Below are positions 7,920 through 17,856 of a DNA stretch of 64,000 bases, piece by piece. The translations under genes and the position numbers were made by a program. Within the stretch, counting starts at the first letter, position 1; each line of letters starts with the position of its first letter. The notes below the pieces were generated by a model, which was not told the DNA's origin, searched no databases, and saw only the letters and a program-made list of their open reading frames with translations. Origin of the DNA: Salinimicrobium marinum (lineage in GTDB: Bacteria; Bacteroidota; Bacteroidia; Flavobacteriales; Flavobacteriaceae); the NCBI RefSeq assembly GCF_014651535.1, contig NZ_BMXB01000008.1:1-64000 (forward strand). Reading direction: 5' to 3'.

Positions 7920-10418
7920 ATGAAAAGACCATTCCTTCTTCTTACTGTTTTATTCCTCCATTTTCAGTTCGCTACTTCTCAAAATATTCAGTCTCCCGAA
8001 GAATATCTTGGATATGGAATTGGATCCCAATTCACAAGGCATTCCCAAGTGGTAGATTATTTTAAACATCTCGCAGAAAATTCAAATTTGGCGGAATACC
8101 ACCCCTACGGAAAAACCTATGAAGGACGAACGCTTTCTTACGTCATCATTTCTTCGGAAGAAAACCTGCAAAACCTTGAGCAGATTCAGAATCAACATCT
8201 ACAAAATATCGGTCTTGCTGAAGAAAATTCCGCAGCCAAACCAGAAAAAGCAATCGTATGGCTGAGTTATAATGTCCACGGAAATGAAGCTTCCAGTACC
8301 GAGGCGGCGATTAAAACGATCTACGAGCTGGTTACTTCCCGACAGGAACTGCTTGAGAATACTATTATAATCATGGATCCATCAGTAAATCCCGATGGTC
8401 GTGATCGCTATGTAAACTGGTACAATCAGGTAAAAGCAACTCCATATATCACGTCTCCTGTGGCTGTGGAGCATCATGAACCATGGCCGGGAGGACGACC
8501 AAATCATTATCTTTTCGATTTGAACCGGGACTGGGCATGGGCTACTCAAGTGGAAACGCAACAACGCCTGAAAGTTTACAATGACTGGATGCCACACATT
8601 CATGTAGATTTTCACGAACAGGGAATTAATGATCCTTACTACTTCGCTCCCGCAGCCGAGCCTTTTCACGAGATCATCACTCCATTTCAACGTGAGTTTC
8701 AAACAGAAATTGGCCGAAACAATGCCAGATATTTTGATGAAGAAGGCTGGTTGTACTTTACCAAGGAAAAGTTTGATTTGCTGTATCCAAGCTACGGCGA
8801 CACCTACCCTACCTATATGGGGGCGATTGGGATGACCTTCGAGCAGGCCGGACATGGCCGCGCCGGACTCGGTATCGAAACCACTGAAGGTTACAACCTG
8901 ACTTTAGTGGACCGGGTGGAACACCATTTCACTACCGGTATTTCTACGATTGAAGTCGCAGCTGCCAATGTAGATCGACTGAATTCCGAGTTTCAGAAAT
9001 TTTATCAAAATCAGGATTTGGAGACTAAAAGTTATGCTTTAAGCGGAAATCCCGATAAAATTGAAGCCTTAAAAGATCTGCTTGACCGTCACGAAATATC
9101 GTACAGCAATGCTTCCTCTGGAAGAATACGAGGCTATGATTACACAGAGGACAGGCAGGTAAGAATGGATGCTTCAGAAAACACCCTGGTGATAAACACG
9201 AATCAGCCAAAAGGAAAAATGGTGCAGGTATTATTTGAACCTTCGGCCAACCTTGTGGATTCCCTAACGTACGACATTACCGCCTGGAGTCTTCCGCACG
9301 CCTTTGGACTTAATGCGATTGCCAGCACCACGGAGATTTCCGGTACCCCTTCTCCTAAAACACCTGCAGTAAATAATACCGTTAATCCTTCGGGGGCCGG
9401 TTACATTACGAAATGGAACAGTATGCAGGATGCCAAATTCTTAAGTGCTTTGCTGAAAGAAGAAGTTAAAGTCAGGTTTACAGAAGTTGCTTTAGAAAAT
9501 GCCAATCAGCAGTTCGCTCCCGGAAGTCTGATCATCACCAAAAGCGACAACCGGAATCTGGAGGATTTTGATGCAAAATTAATAGCAATAGCAAATAACC
9601 ACAACCGACAGCTAAGCACTTCCAGCACCGGATTCGCCACCAATGGCCCCGACTTTGGTTCTTCAAGTGTGAAGATCATCAACAAACCCAGGATTGCAAT
9701 TTTACGTGGTGAAGAAATTTCCTCTTTAAATTACGGAGAAATATGGTATTTCTTTGAGCAGGAGCTGGAATATCCTGTAACTTCCGTAGGAACCGATTAT
9801 TTCGGCAGCGTAGATCTTAATCATTTTGACTTGCTGGTGTTAGCTTCCGGAAGATACTCGGATGTATTTGAAGATGAAGAACTGGAAAAACTGAAGAGCT
9901 GGGTGAAAAGCGGCGGTAAAGTCATTGCTCTTGACAATGCTGTTGGCTTCTTTGCAGGAAAAGAGGACTTTGATCTTGAGGAAAATACCTTTGAAACCGA
10001 AAAAGACAGCATTCAAAAGAAAAATCTTATTCCGTACAATGAAAGAGAGCGGGAGAGCATCAAAGATCTCATCACCGGTAGTATTATTGAAACGCAGATC
10101 GATAATACCCACCCGATGGCTTTTGGATATGAGAAGACCTACAGAAGTCTTAAACTCAGCAATGACAGCTACAGCTTTTTAGATGACGGATATAATGTTG
10201 GATATATAGAAAGAGAACCAAAGATCATTTCCGGATTTGCAGGTAGCGAAGCTAAAAAGAAAATAGCCAATTCTCTTGTTTTCGGAGAAGAACGTATGGG
10301 AAGTGGAAGCTTTATTTATTTGGTCGACAATCCGTTATTCCGCGCCTTCTGGCAAAACGGAAAAATGTTCTTTGTAAATGCTATTTTCTTTGTGAATAAT
10401 GAAAATTACAGAATGTGA
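7920..10418 (+). CDS. Secreted M14-family zinc carboxypeptidase
   Basis: A signal peptide (KRPFLLLTVLFLHFQFATSQ) is followed by a peptidase M14 domain. Zinc ligands can be seen: H120 and E123 in NVHGNEASS, and H232 in HVDFHEQG. The substrate-binding VNPDGRDR and FDLNRDW motifs lie between them, and the catalytic Glu is probably E308 in TFEQAG. The remaining roughly 450 residues form a C-terminal region ending in a glutamine-amidotransferase-like segment (LVLASGRYSD, SGGKVIALDNAVG). The ATG at 7920 is preferred to the TTG just upstream. It probably degrades exogenous peptides in the periplasm or outside the cell. Confidence 0.9.
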   Translation: MKRPFLLLTVLFLHFQFATSQNIQSPEEYLGYGIGSQFTRHSQVVDYFKHLAENSNLAEYHPYGKTYEGRTLSYVIISSEENLQNLEQIQNQHLQNIGLAEENSAAKPEKAIVWLSYNVHGNEASSTEAAIKTIYELVTSRQELLENTIIIMDPSVNPDGRDRYVNWYNQVKATPYITSPVAVEHHEPWPGGRPNHYLFDLNRDWAWATQVETQQRLKVYNDWMPHIHVDFHEQGINDPYYFAPAAEPFHEIITPFQREFQTEIGRNNARYFDEEGWLYFTKEKFDLLYPSYGDTYPTYMGAIGMTFEQAGHGRAGLGIETTEGYNLTLVDRVEHHFTTGISTIEVAAANVDRLNSEFQKFYQNQDLETKSYALSGNPDKIEALKDLLDRHEISYSNASSGRIRGYDYTEDRQVRMDASENTLVINTNQPKGKMVQVLFEPSANLVDSLTYDITAWSLPHAFGLNAIASTTEISGTPSPKTPAVNNTVNPSGAGYITKWNSMQDAKFLSALLKEEVKVRFTEVALENANQQFAPGSLIITKSDNRNLEDFDAKLIAIANNHNRQLSTSSTGFATNGPDFGSSSVKIINKPRIAILRGEEISSLNYGEIWYFFEQELEYPVTSVGTDYFGSVDLNHFDLLVLASGRYSDVFEDEELEKLKSWVKSGGKVIALDNAVGFFAGKEDFDLEENTFETEKDSIQKKNLIPYNERERESIKDLITGSIIETQIDNTHPMAFGYEKTYRSLKLSNDSYSFLDDGYNVGYIEREPKIISGFAGSEAKKKIANSLVFGEERMGSGSFIYLVDNPLFRAFWQNGKMFFVNAIFFVNNENYRM

Positions 10419-10723
10419 TTTTGAGGCAGTGGGTTGGCCACGAATTCACGAATAGTTAAGTGGGCTAATCCTTTAATCTTCTCTCCCCCGGATAAAGCCC
10501 GGGGCTATTCATTTATAGGCAAATCCATATTATTGGTGTCACCGGCTTTAACCTAACCGACATCACGAGTGAACCTTTTAAAAAACAAAAAAAGTTCTAC
10601 TTTCTTATCGGTATTCCCCAGGGAACATTAGTTCATTCGTCGCAAACCTTTAAAATACCTCCTATAAATTAACTATAAAAATCCCTTCCGGAATAGTATA
10701 TTTACTCCCTTATTTAGAAATTA
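10419..10723. other. Non-coding gap
   Basis: No gene visible. A GC hairpin, CCCCGG (10486-10491) with CCGGGG (10499-10504), lacks a following T-run, so a terminator role for the M14 gene is doubtful. The rest is A/T-rich and probably carries the antiporter promoter. Confidence 0.5.
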
Positions 10724-11680
10724 ATGATCATAGACATTCTTCTTTTATTTGCTGGTTTTGTTGCGCTTATCTTTGGCGCAAATAGTCTTGTGGATGCTGC
10801 TTCCAGTGTAGCTGTCAAACTTGGTATCCCAAACATCGTTATCGGATTAACCATTGTGGCTTTTGGAACTTCTGCCCCCGAACTTGTTGTGAACCTTTTT
10901 GCTGCAATTAGCGGCAGTACAGAAATGGTGCTGGGAAATGTGCTGGGAAGTAATATTTTCAACATCCTGGGGATCCTGGGGATCTCTGCCATCATTTATC
11001 CGTTGACGGTAAAAACCAGTACTACCTGGCTGGAAATTCCGCTGAGTTTACTGGCTGCTATTTGTGTGCTTATCATCGGTGCCGACATGTTTCTGGATGG
11101 TGCGACCACCAATGCCATTACAAGGTCGGAAGGAATTGTTCTGCTGCTGTTTTTTACTATTTTCCTCGTTTACAACCTCACCGTCGCCAAAGCCGGCGGG
11201 GAAGAAGAGGAAATGGAAACAAAAAGTTATACCACCGGAAAAGCGATTCTCTTCATCCTCCTCGGATTGGCCGGATTGATCCTCGGCGGAAGACTTATTG
11301 TTGACAGCGCCGTAAGTATCGCAGAAGTCATCGGACTTTCAGAAAGGGTTATTGGGTTAACAGTGGTTTCCATAGGAACTTCCCTACCGGAACTGGCGAC
11401 TTCCATAATCGCAGTGAGAAAAAAGAACGTGGATATTGCCATTGGGAACGTGGTAGGATCCAACATCTTCAACATTTTCCTAATTCTGGGAATTTCCACT
11501 ACAGTAGCACCGCTTCAGTTAAACGACGGCGCATTTTTTGATATCTTCGTGAATATTGCAGCCGGTTTACTGCTTTTCATATTTATTTTCACCGGAAAAG
11601 GTCGGAAATTGGAGCGCTGGGAAGGGATCTTTTTACTTGGACTGTATATTGCATACGTCACTTATCTCGTCACCGCCTAA
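10724..11680 (+). CDS. Calcium/sodium antiporter of the YrbG (CaCA) family
   Basis: A 318-residue integral membrane protein with about ten hydrophobic segments. It contains the two inverted alpha-repeats of the cation/Ca2+ exchanger superfamily: GLTIVAFGTSAPELVVN near residue 40 and GLTVVSIGTSLPELATS near 205, each followed by GN-V-x-GSNIFNI. The acidic residues within these repeats bind the ions. A short charged loop (GGEEEEMETK) near 150 separates the halves. Family members exchange Ca2+ for Na+ across the inner membrane. The gene stands 29 bp upstream of the M16 peptidase and may be co-transcribed with it. Confidence 0.92.
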   Translation: MIIDILLLFAGFVALIFGANSLVDAASSVAVKLGIPNIVIGLTIVAFGTSAPELVVNLFAAISGSTEMVLGNVLGSNIFNILGILGISAIIYPLTVKTSTTWLEIPLSLLAAICVLIIGADMFLDGATTNAITRSEGIVLLLFFTIFLVYNLTVAKAGGEEEEMETKSYTTGKAILFILLGLAGLILGGRLIVDSAVSIAEVIGLSERVIGLTVVSIGTSLPELATSIIAVRKKNVDIAIGNVVGSNIFNIFLILGISTTVAPLQLNDGAFFDIFVNIAAGLLLFIFIFTGKGRKLERWEGIFLLGLYIAYVTYLVTA

Positions 11681-11709
11681 CCATGATCTTATATTAATTC
11701 AGTTTTATA

Positions 11710-14535
11710 ATGAACAAAAAACATCATTTTTTAGCCTTTTTTCTGCTAGTCTTCTGCGGAAATATTTTTGCACAGGATTCTAAAGCTCCGGCTACAAATT
11801 TTAATGTAGAATTTGAATCCTACACTCTTGACAACGGATTAAAAGTCATTTTCCACATAGACCGCTCAGATCCTGTGGTGGCAGTTGCTTTGACCAGCCA
11901 TGTTGGTTCTGCCAGGGAAAAAGAAGGTCGTACAGGTTTTGCCCATTTGTTTGAACACCTGCTTTTCCTGGAATCTGAAAACCTTGGCAAAGGCGGACTT
12001 GACAAACTGAGTGCCCGCATAGGTGGTTCGGGAGCCAATGGTTCTACCAGCCGCGACCGTACCAATTATTTCCAGACAGTTCCCAATGATGCGCTGGAGA
12101 AAATGATCTGGGCAGAAGCCGATAAGCTTGGATATTTCATCAATACCGTGACCGAACCTGTTTTGGCCAAAGAAAAGCAGGTGGTGAAAAATGAGAAGAG
12201 GCAGGGAGTTGACAACAGGCCCTACGGGCACACCATGGCTGTGATCGATCACCATCTATACCCAGAAGGACATCCATACCAATGGCAGGTAATTGGTTCT
12301 CTGGAAGATCTGCAAAATGCCACTTTGCAGGATGTAAAAGATTTTTACAATCAGTGGTATGTGCCCAATAATGTTACTTTGACCATTGCCGGTGATTTTG
12401 ACACCGCACAGGCGAGAGAGTGGGTAGAGAAGTATTTCGGGGAGATCGAAAAAGGTGAGGAAATAGCTCCTTTGGAGAAGCAGCCTGTAGTTCTTCAGAA
12501 AACGAAAAAACTTTATTATGAAGATAATTTTGCACGGCTTCCGGAATTAACTATGGCATGGCCGGCTGTTTATTCCTACCACCCAGATTCTTATGCGCTT
12601 GAAGTTTTAGCAGAATATTTATCTCAAGGCCAGAATGCCCCTTTTTACCAGTCATTGGTAGATGAGAAACAACTGACTTCCACTGTTAGAATGTTTAATT
12701 ACACTTCAGAACTGGCAGGACAATTTATGCTTCAGGTGAGAGCTTACGACGATAAAGATCTGGATGCTGTTCACACTGCAATTGAGGAAACCTTCCGGAA
12801 ATTTGAAAAAGAAGGAATTTCAGAAAAAGATTTGAAAAGGATCAAAGCGGGACAGGAAACCAGTTTTTATAACAGTCTTTCCAGCGTACTCGGAAAAGGG
12901 TTTCAGCTGGCACAATATGAGATCTTTGCCAATGATCCCGGATTCATCAATACGGAAGTCGGTAAAATCCTTGCAGTTACTTCGGAAGATGTGATGCGGG
13001 TTTATGAGGAATACATAAAGAACAAACATTATGTTGCCACTAGTTTTGTTCCGAAGGGGCAGCCGGAATTGAGTCTGGAGAATTCTTCGGAAGCAAAAGT
13101 TGAGGAGGAAGAAATTGTGATGGGAGCCGAAGAAGAGTTCGATCTGGAAGAAGTGGTGGACTATGAAAGAACCCCTTCCAGCTTTGACCGGACTGTTGAA
13201 CCAGCGTATGGTCCTTCCCCGGTCACCAATGTTCCGGAGATCTGGAAAGACAGTCTTTCCCCCGCCGGACTCGAAATTTTCGGAATTACCAATTCTGAAG
13301 TTCCGGTGGTGCAGTTTCAGCTGGAAATGAAGGGCGGACTTCTTTTAGAAAATCCGGAGAAAATTGGGGTTTCCAATCTGCTGGCAGAAATGATGACCAA
13401 AGGAACGGCAAACCGCACTCCCGGGGAGCTGGAAGAGGCTATTCAGCTTTTAGGTGCTACAATTTCTGTGAATGCAGGCGATGAAAGCATCGTTCTAAGA
13501 GGCAGCACACTTGCTAGAAATTATAATGAAACCATGGAACTTGTAAAGGAAATTATTCTAAATCCACGTTGGGACGAGGAAGAATTCAACCTTAGCAAAC
13601 AAGAAGTTTTAAGCAGTCTTCAGCAACAGGAAGGTTCGCCAAATAATATCGCCTCAAGAGAATTCCGGAAGGTCGTTTATGGGGAAAACCATATCCTTTC
13701 CAACGACATTCTGGGCAATAAAACGTCTATTGAAAACATCAGCCTTCAGGACCTAAAGGATTACTACTACAGTTACGTGGTTCCAAATGTTTCGACCTAT
13801 TTTATCGTGGGAGATATTGATCGGGATGAGACCGCTATGGCTGTTCTTGACCTTGTGCAGGATTGGGAAACAAAAGAAGTACAATTCCCTGAACTCCCAA
13901 CCCCGCAGATCCCGGAAAAACCGAAGGTCTATTTTTATGATGTACCGGGAGCAAAGCAGTCGGTTTTACAACTGGGATATCCTGCCCTGGCAGAAACCCA
14001 TCATGATTTTTATCCGGCTACCATCATGAATTACCGGTTAGGAGGTGGCGGATTCGCTTCTCAACTAACCCAGGAATTGCGTGAAGGAAAAGGATACACC
14101 TACGGAATAAGGTCTTCTTTTAATGGCAGCAAACTTCCCGGCCCCTTTAGTATTTCAACGGGAGTACGTACCAATGTCACTTTTGAAGCAGTGAGCCTTA
14201 TTAAAGAGATCCTGGCAAAATATCCTGAGAATTTTAATGAAGAGGATCTGGAGGTTACTAAAGGATTTATGATAAAAAGCAACGCCAGGGAGTTCGAAAC
14301 TTTAGGTTCAAAACTCAATATGCTGCGGAACGTTAGCAATTACGATTGGGCAAACGATTATGTAAAGCAACAGGAAGAAACCGTACAGAATATCACTGTT
14401 GAGCAAATAAAGGAACTGGCAGAAAAATATCTCAACCCAAACAACATGTATTATGTGATTGTGGGAGATGCTGAAACCCAGCTGGAGAGATTGAAAGAAA
14501 TAGGCCTTGGAGATCCGGTTCTGCTCAATGAATAA
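11710..14535 (+). CDS. Secreted two-domain M16 (insulinase/pitrilysin) metallopeptidase
   Basis: A signal peptide (KKHHFLAFFLLVFCGNIFAQ) precedes a duplicated M16 architecture of 941 residues. The N-terminal half carries the inverted zinc motif HLFEH (H79, E82, H83) and a downstream acidic segment (EKQVVKNEKRQG, about 155-165) that supplies the third ligand. The C-terminal half (from about 520) has the second M16 fold and a GGGGFASQLTQELREGKGYTYG segment but no HxxEH, so it is the inactive clamp half. An acidic linker (EVEEEE..., about 460-480) separates them. It is likely a periplasmic peptidase. A bidirectional terminator follows. Confidence 0.92.
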   Translation: MNKKHHFLAFFLLVFCGNIFAQDSKAPATNFNVEFESYTLDNGLKVIFHIDRSDPVVAVALTSHVGSAREKEGRTGFAHLFEHLLFLESENLGKGGLDKLSARIGGSGANGSTSRDRTNYFQTVPNDALEKMIWAEADKLGYFINTVTEPVLAKEKQVVKNEKRQGVDNRPYGHTMAVIDHHLYPEGHPYQWQVIGSLEDLQNATLQDVKDFYNQWYVPNNVTLTIAGDFDTAQAREWVEKYFGEIEKGEEIAPLEKQPVVLQKTKKLYYEDNFARLPELTMAWPAVYSYHPDSYALEVLAEYLSQGQNAPFYQSLVDEKQLTSTVRMFNYTSELAGQFMLQVRAYDDKDLDAVHTAIEETFRKFEKEGISEKDLKRIKAGQETSFYNSLSSVLGKGFQLAQYEIFANDPGFINTEVGKILAVTSEDVMRVYEEYIKNKHYVATSFVPKGQPELSLENSSEAKVEEEEIVMGAEEEFDLEEVVDYERTPSSFDRTVEPAYGPSPVTNVPEIWKDSLSPAGLEIFGITNSEVPVVQFQLEMKGGLLLENPEKIGVSNLLAEMMTKGTANRTPGELEEAIQLLGATISVNAGDESIVLRGSTLARNYNETMELVKEIILNPRWDEEEFNLSKQEVLSSLQQQEGSPNNIASREFRKVVYGENHILSNDILGNKTSIENISLQDLKDYYYSYVVPNVSTYFIVGDIDRDETAMAVLDLVQDWETKEVQFPELPTPQIPEKPKVYFYDVPGAKQSVLQLGYPALAETHHDFYPATIMNYRLGGGGFASQLTQELREGKGYTYGIRSSFNGSKLPGPFSISTGVRTNVTFEAVSLIKEILAKYPENFNEEDLEVTKGFMIKSNAREFETLGSKLNMLRNVSNYDWANDYVKQQEETVQNITVEQIKELAEKYLNPNNMYYVIVGDAETQLERLKEIGLGDPVLLNE

Positions 14536-14550
14536 ATGAAAAACTCAGAT

Positions 14551-14582
14551 ATAAAAAATGCCGCATAAAGCGGCTTTTTTTA
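14551..14582. terminator. Bidirectional intrinsic terminator
   Basis: GCCGC (14560-14564) and GCGGC (14570-14574) form a hairpin with loop ATAAA, followed by TTTTTTT on the plus strand and preceded by AAAAAA, which is a T-run for the minus strand. It separates the convergent M16 and phoU genes. Confidence 0.8.
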
Positions 14583-14588
14583 TATAGC

Positions 14589-15266
14589 TCAATCTTTCTT
14601 TGCACGTTTCTTTTTCCTGTGTTTTAGAACTTCGGCTTCCCTAAAGAAAATTATTTCTTCAGCAATATTGGTTACCAGATCACCAATCCTTTCCAGTTTT
14701 TTGATTACTGTAAAAAGCAGTAAATACTGGTCGATGGTTTTAGGGTCCTTTTGAACTTCTTCAGAAATTATTTTAAAAGATTCAATATTGATCTTGTTAA
14801 GCACCTTGTCTTTTTTAAAGACTTTTCGGGCTTTTTTGGTATCCTCTTCGTTATAGGCTTCTGTAATATCATCCAGCATCGACAAAGCACATTCATACAT
14901 CTCCTCAAACCGGAGTTTTTCCAGTTGTCCCGGAGCTATGGGAGTATCCACCTCCACGATATATTTGGAAATTCCGTAGGCATGATCTCCCACTCTTTCC
15001 AGATCAAAATTTATCTTTCTCAACGCCAGCACAAACCTTAAATCACTTGCCACAGGATTGTGCAAAGCAATAAAGCGTTCACAGTCCCTGTCAATTTTAA
15101 GATCCAGGGCATTCACCCGGTTTTCGGTATGCAGCACCTCTTCAGCAAGTTCACTGTCATGGTTGAGAAATGCTTCCCGTGCATTCTCCAGCTGTTTTTT
15201 ACACAGGCTGAACATCTCATGCCCCGCCTGATTCAAAGCTTCTTTATTCTGTTCTAAACTTATCAT
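14589..15266 (-). CDS. phoU: Phosphate transport regulator PhoU
   Basis: At 225 residues, PhoU is built of two similar three-helix bundles; the acidic metal-binding motifs E-x-x-x-D appear in each half (NALDLKIDRDCERF near 52; NFDLERVGDHAYG near 87; KKLERIGDLVTNIAEE near 190). It dampens Pst transport and PhoR/PhoB signalling when phosphate is plentiful. The C-terminus is basic (KHRKKKRAKKD). It is the last gene of the porin-pstSCAB-phoU operon, 11 bp after pstB. Confidence 0.95.
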   Translation of the reverse strand: MISLEQNKEALNQAGHEMFSLCKKQLENAREAFLNHDSELAEEVLHTENRVNALDLKIDRDCERFIALHNPVASDLRFVLALRKINFDLERVGDHAYGISKYIVEVDTPIAPGQLEKLRFEEMYECALSMLDDITEAYNEEDTKKARKVFKKDKVLNKINIESFKIISEEVQKDPKTIDQYLLLFTVIKKLERIGDLVTNIAEEIIFFREAEVLKHRKKKRAKKD

Positions 15267-15277
15267 AGCTCAAAAAT

Positions 15278-16081
15278 TTATCCGAACCTACCGGTAATGT
15301 AGTTTTCGGTTTGTTGTTTTTCAGGATTGGTAAATATCTTTTTGGTCTGATCGTACTCTATCAACTCCCCCATATAAAAAAATGCAGTATAATCACTCAC
15401 TCTGCTCGCCTGCTGCATGTTGTGAGTTACAATGACGATGGTATATTCCTTTTTCAGCTCGTAAATAAGCTCTTCGATCTTCGCCGTAGAAAGTGGATCC
15501 AGCGCTGAGGTTGGTTCATCCATTAGGATGACCGATGGCTCTACGGCCAGCGTCCTGGCGATACATAACCGCTGTTGCTGCCCTCCCGAAAGTGCCAGTG
15601 CAGATTTATTCAATCCGTCTTTTACCTCATCCCAAAGTGCTACCTGTTTCAACGATTCCTCTACTTTCTCCTGAAGGAATCTCTTATCTTTGATCCCCTG
15701 AATTTTGAGTCCGTAAGCTACGTTTTCAAAGATTGACTTCGGAAATGGATTCGGCTTCTGAAAAACCATTCCCACCTGTTTCCGAAGCTGCTCCACATTG
15801 ATCTTTTTCTTGTAAATATTTCCTCCATCAATGGTGATCTTACCTTCCATCCTGAAGCCATCTACATAATCATTCATCCGGTTGAACAACCTTAGAAACG
15901 TTGACTTTCCACAGCCAGAAGGGCCAATAAAAGCAGTAACTTTATTGGCTTTGATGCTCATGTCTATCCCTTTGATCGCCATGAAATCATCATAAAACAC
16001 CTTCACGCCTTCTGCCTGAAGTTTATATTTCCGTTTGATATCGCTATCAATTATACTTTCTTTTGTTTTCAATTTGCTCAT
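15278..16081 (-). CDS. pstB: Phosphate ABC transporter ATP-binding protein PstB
   Basis: An ABC ATPase with Walker [10 protein letters not shown], signature LSGGQQQR, Walker [14 protein letters not shown] and switch His in IVTHNMQQ. It also has PstB-specific stretches such as [20 protein letters not shown] and the [12 protein letters not shown] end. It powers inner-membrane phosphate import with PstA and PstC. ATG 16081 (MSKLKTKES) is preferred; a TTG at 16096 would add five residues right against the pstA stop. Confidence 0.96.
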   Translation of the reverse strand: MSKLKTKESIIDSDIKRKYKLQAEGVKVFYDDFMAIKGIDMSIKANKVTAFIGPSGCGKSTFLRLFNRMNDYVDGFRMEGKITIDGGNIYKKKINVEQLRKQVGMVFQKPNPFPKSIFENVAYGLKIQGIKDKRFLQEKVEESLKQVALWDEVKDGLNKSALALSGGQQQRLCIARTLAVEPSVILMDEPTSALDPLSTAKIEELIYELKKEYTIVIVTHNMQQASRVSDYTAFFYMGELIEYDQTKKIFTNPEKQQTENYITGRFG

Positions 16082-16096
16082 TTCAAAGAAGCTCAA

Positions 16097-16951
16097 TTAT
16101 TTTAATTTTTTCTGCCATTTATTTCTGAAATAGACTGCAATTCCGTTCATCAAAAATGTGATGGACAATAGTACAATAATTGCCGCCGCTGCATTTACTT
16201 CGAATCCGTGTTGCGGCCTGGAGATCCAGTTAAATATCTGTATAGGCAGTACCGAAAATTCATCCATTGGGGACGAAGGCGCAAAAGGGACATAGGTCAA
16301 TGCACCAATCACAATCAACGGAGCCGTCTCTCCCACCGCCCTTGATAAAGCCAGAATGATCCCCGTTAAAATCCCACCGAAAGAGGCCGGCAGTAATTGC
16401 CGGGACACTGTTTGCCATTTTGAAGCACCCAAAGCAAAGGAAGCATCCCTTACCGATTTTGGCACTGCTTTAATGGCTTCCCTTGTGGAAACAATGACGA
16501 TTGGCAGAATGAGTAAGGCAAGTGTAAAACTACCTGCCAGTACACTGGCCCCCATCTGCATGATACGTACAAAAATCTCAAGCCCCAGTAATCCATAAAT
16601 AATGGACGGAACTCCTGCAAGGTTCGAAATGTTTACTTCCAGCAGTGAAGACAAACGATTCTTCTTCGCATATTCTTCAAGGTAGATTGCCGCAGCAATA
16701 CCCACCGGAAGCGCAATGATCGTTGTTAAAACCAGCACCCATACACTTCCCATAAGTGCCGTAAAAATCCCTGCTCTTTCGGCTTTTCTCGAAGGAAGAC
16801 TGGTAATAAAGTCCCAGTCAATCCTTTGTAGTCCGTCGACGATGACAGAACCTATAAATATGACCAGCAATACTAGCCCCAGCAAGGTACAGGCAATGCC
16901 CCAGACCTTAAAAGCCTGATCTTTCCATCTGTTCTTTCTGATATTATTCAT
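16097..16951 (-). CDS. pstA: Phosphate ABC transporter permease PstA
   Basis: A 284-residue permease with six hydrophobic segments. The EAA-type cytoplasmic loop (ASFALGASKWQTVSRQLLP, about 175-193) contacts PstB. The motifs AIYLEEYAKK and GLTYVPF-like GALTYVPFAPSS fit PstA. Its start overlaps the pstC stop by 8 bp, so translation is probably coupled. Confidence 0.95.
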   Translation of the reverse strand: MNNIRKNRWKDQAFKVWGIACTLLGLVLLVIFIGSVIVDGLQRIDWDFITSLPSRKAERAGIFTALMGSVWVLVLTTIIALPVGIAAAIYLEEYAKKNRLSSLLEVNISNLAGVPSIIYGLLGLEIFVRIMQMGASVLAGSFTLALLILPIVIVSTREAIKAVPKSVRDASFALGASKWQTVSRQLLPASFGGILTGIILALSRAVGETAPLIVIGALTYVPFAPSSPMDEFSVLPIQIFNWISRPQHGFEVNAAAAIIVLLSITFLMNGIAVYFRNKWQKKLK

Positions 16952-17822
16952 ATTTCTCCTGGAATCTTTTTCTTATCCTGTAACTTATAGTGTTCAGCAA
17001 AAATGTAAATACGAACAGGGTGATTCCTGCTGCGAAAATCGTTCTGTATTCCAGACTTCCATGCTGCACATCTCCCAGACTTACCTGAACGATATATGCT
17101 GTAATAGTTTCCACTGGAACCGTAGGATCTAACGTCAGTCTCGGCTGTTGTCCTGCGGCAATTGCCACGATCATTGTTTCTCCGATTGCTCTTGAAATAG
17201 CCAGGATAATGGATACTATAATTCCTGAAGAAGCTGCAGGTACCATGACTTTAAAAGCATTCTGCAATTTCGTCGAACCCATTCCATAAGCTGCTTCCCG
17301 TAAAGAATGTGGGACTGCATGCAAAGCATCTTCACTTAAAGAAGATATAAAAGGAATGATCATAATCCCCATTACCAAACCTGCTGAAAGTGCGTTAAAT
17401 CCGGATAAACCGGGAATAAAAGATTGCAGAAACGGAGTTACCACTGTCAAAGCAAAAAAACCATAAACTACTGTTGGGACAGCCGCAAGAAGTTCTAGAG
17501 CCGGTTTAACGGTTCTCCTGAAACTCTTCGGTGCATATTCACTTATGTAAATACTAATGGATAATCCCACCGGCACTGCAAAGGCTATTGCAATAAAAGA
17601 AGTGAGTAGGGTTCCCGACAGTAAAGGTAAAATTCCAAAATGCTTATCGGCAAACAGGGGTGTCCACTGGGTATCTGTAAAGAAATCTATGATAGAGACT
17701 TCACTAAAGAAGGCGATAGCTTCAATAGACAACACCAGGATAATACCAACCGTTACCGCAATGGTAATGAGGGCACTTGACAAAAGCGCCTTTTCAATAA
17801 CCATTTCCTTTATTCTTCGCAT
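16944..17822 (-). CDS. pstC: Phosphate ABC transporter permease PstC
   Basis: A 292-residue permease with six hydrophobic segments. PstC-like motifs include TQWTPLFADKHFGILPLLSGTL after the first helix and ISIYISEYAPKSFR, and the EAA loop AAYGMGSTKLQ. It forms the membrane channel with PstA. It lies 34 bp downstream of pstS and overlaps pstA. Confidence 0.95.
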   Translation of the reverse strand: MRRIKEMVIEKALLSSALITIAVTVGIILVLSIEAIAFFSEVSIIDFFTDTQWTPLFADKHFGILPLLSGTLLTSFIAIAFAVPVGLSISIYISEYAPKSFRRTVKPALELLAAVPTVVYGFFALTVVTPFLQSFIPGLSGFNALSAGLVMGIMIIPFISSLSEDALHAVPHSLREAAYGMGSTKLQNAFKVMVPAASSGIIVSIILAISRAIGETMIVAIAAGQQPRLTLDPTVPVETITAYIVQVSLGDVQHGSLEYRTIFAAGITLFVFTFLLNTISYRIRKRFQEKYE

Positions 17823-17856
17823 AGGTTTATTATTTGAATCAATTCAGCAGATCAAT

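Noticed and set aside
8382-8855. A 157-codon minus-strand frame within the M14 peptidase gene.
   Set aside because: It is antisense to zinc-ligand coding sequence and its composition (Trp, Cys, His rich) is that of a shadow frame.
10486-10504. GC hairpin after the M14 gene as a terminator.
   Set aside because: No T-run follows and the stem is only 6 bp.
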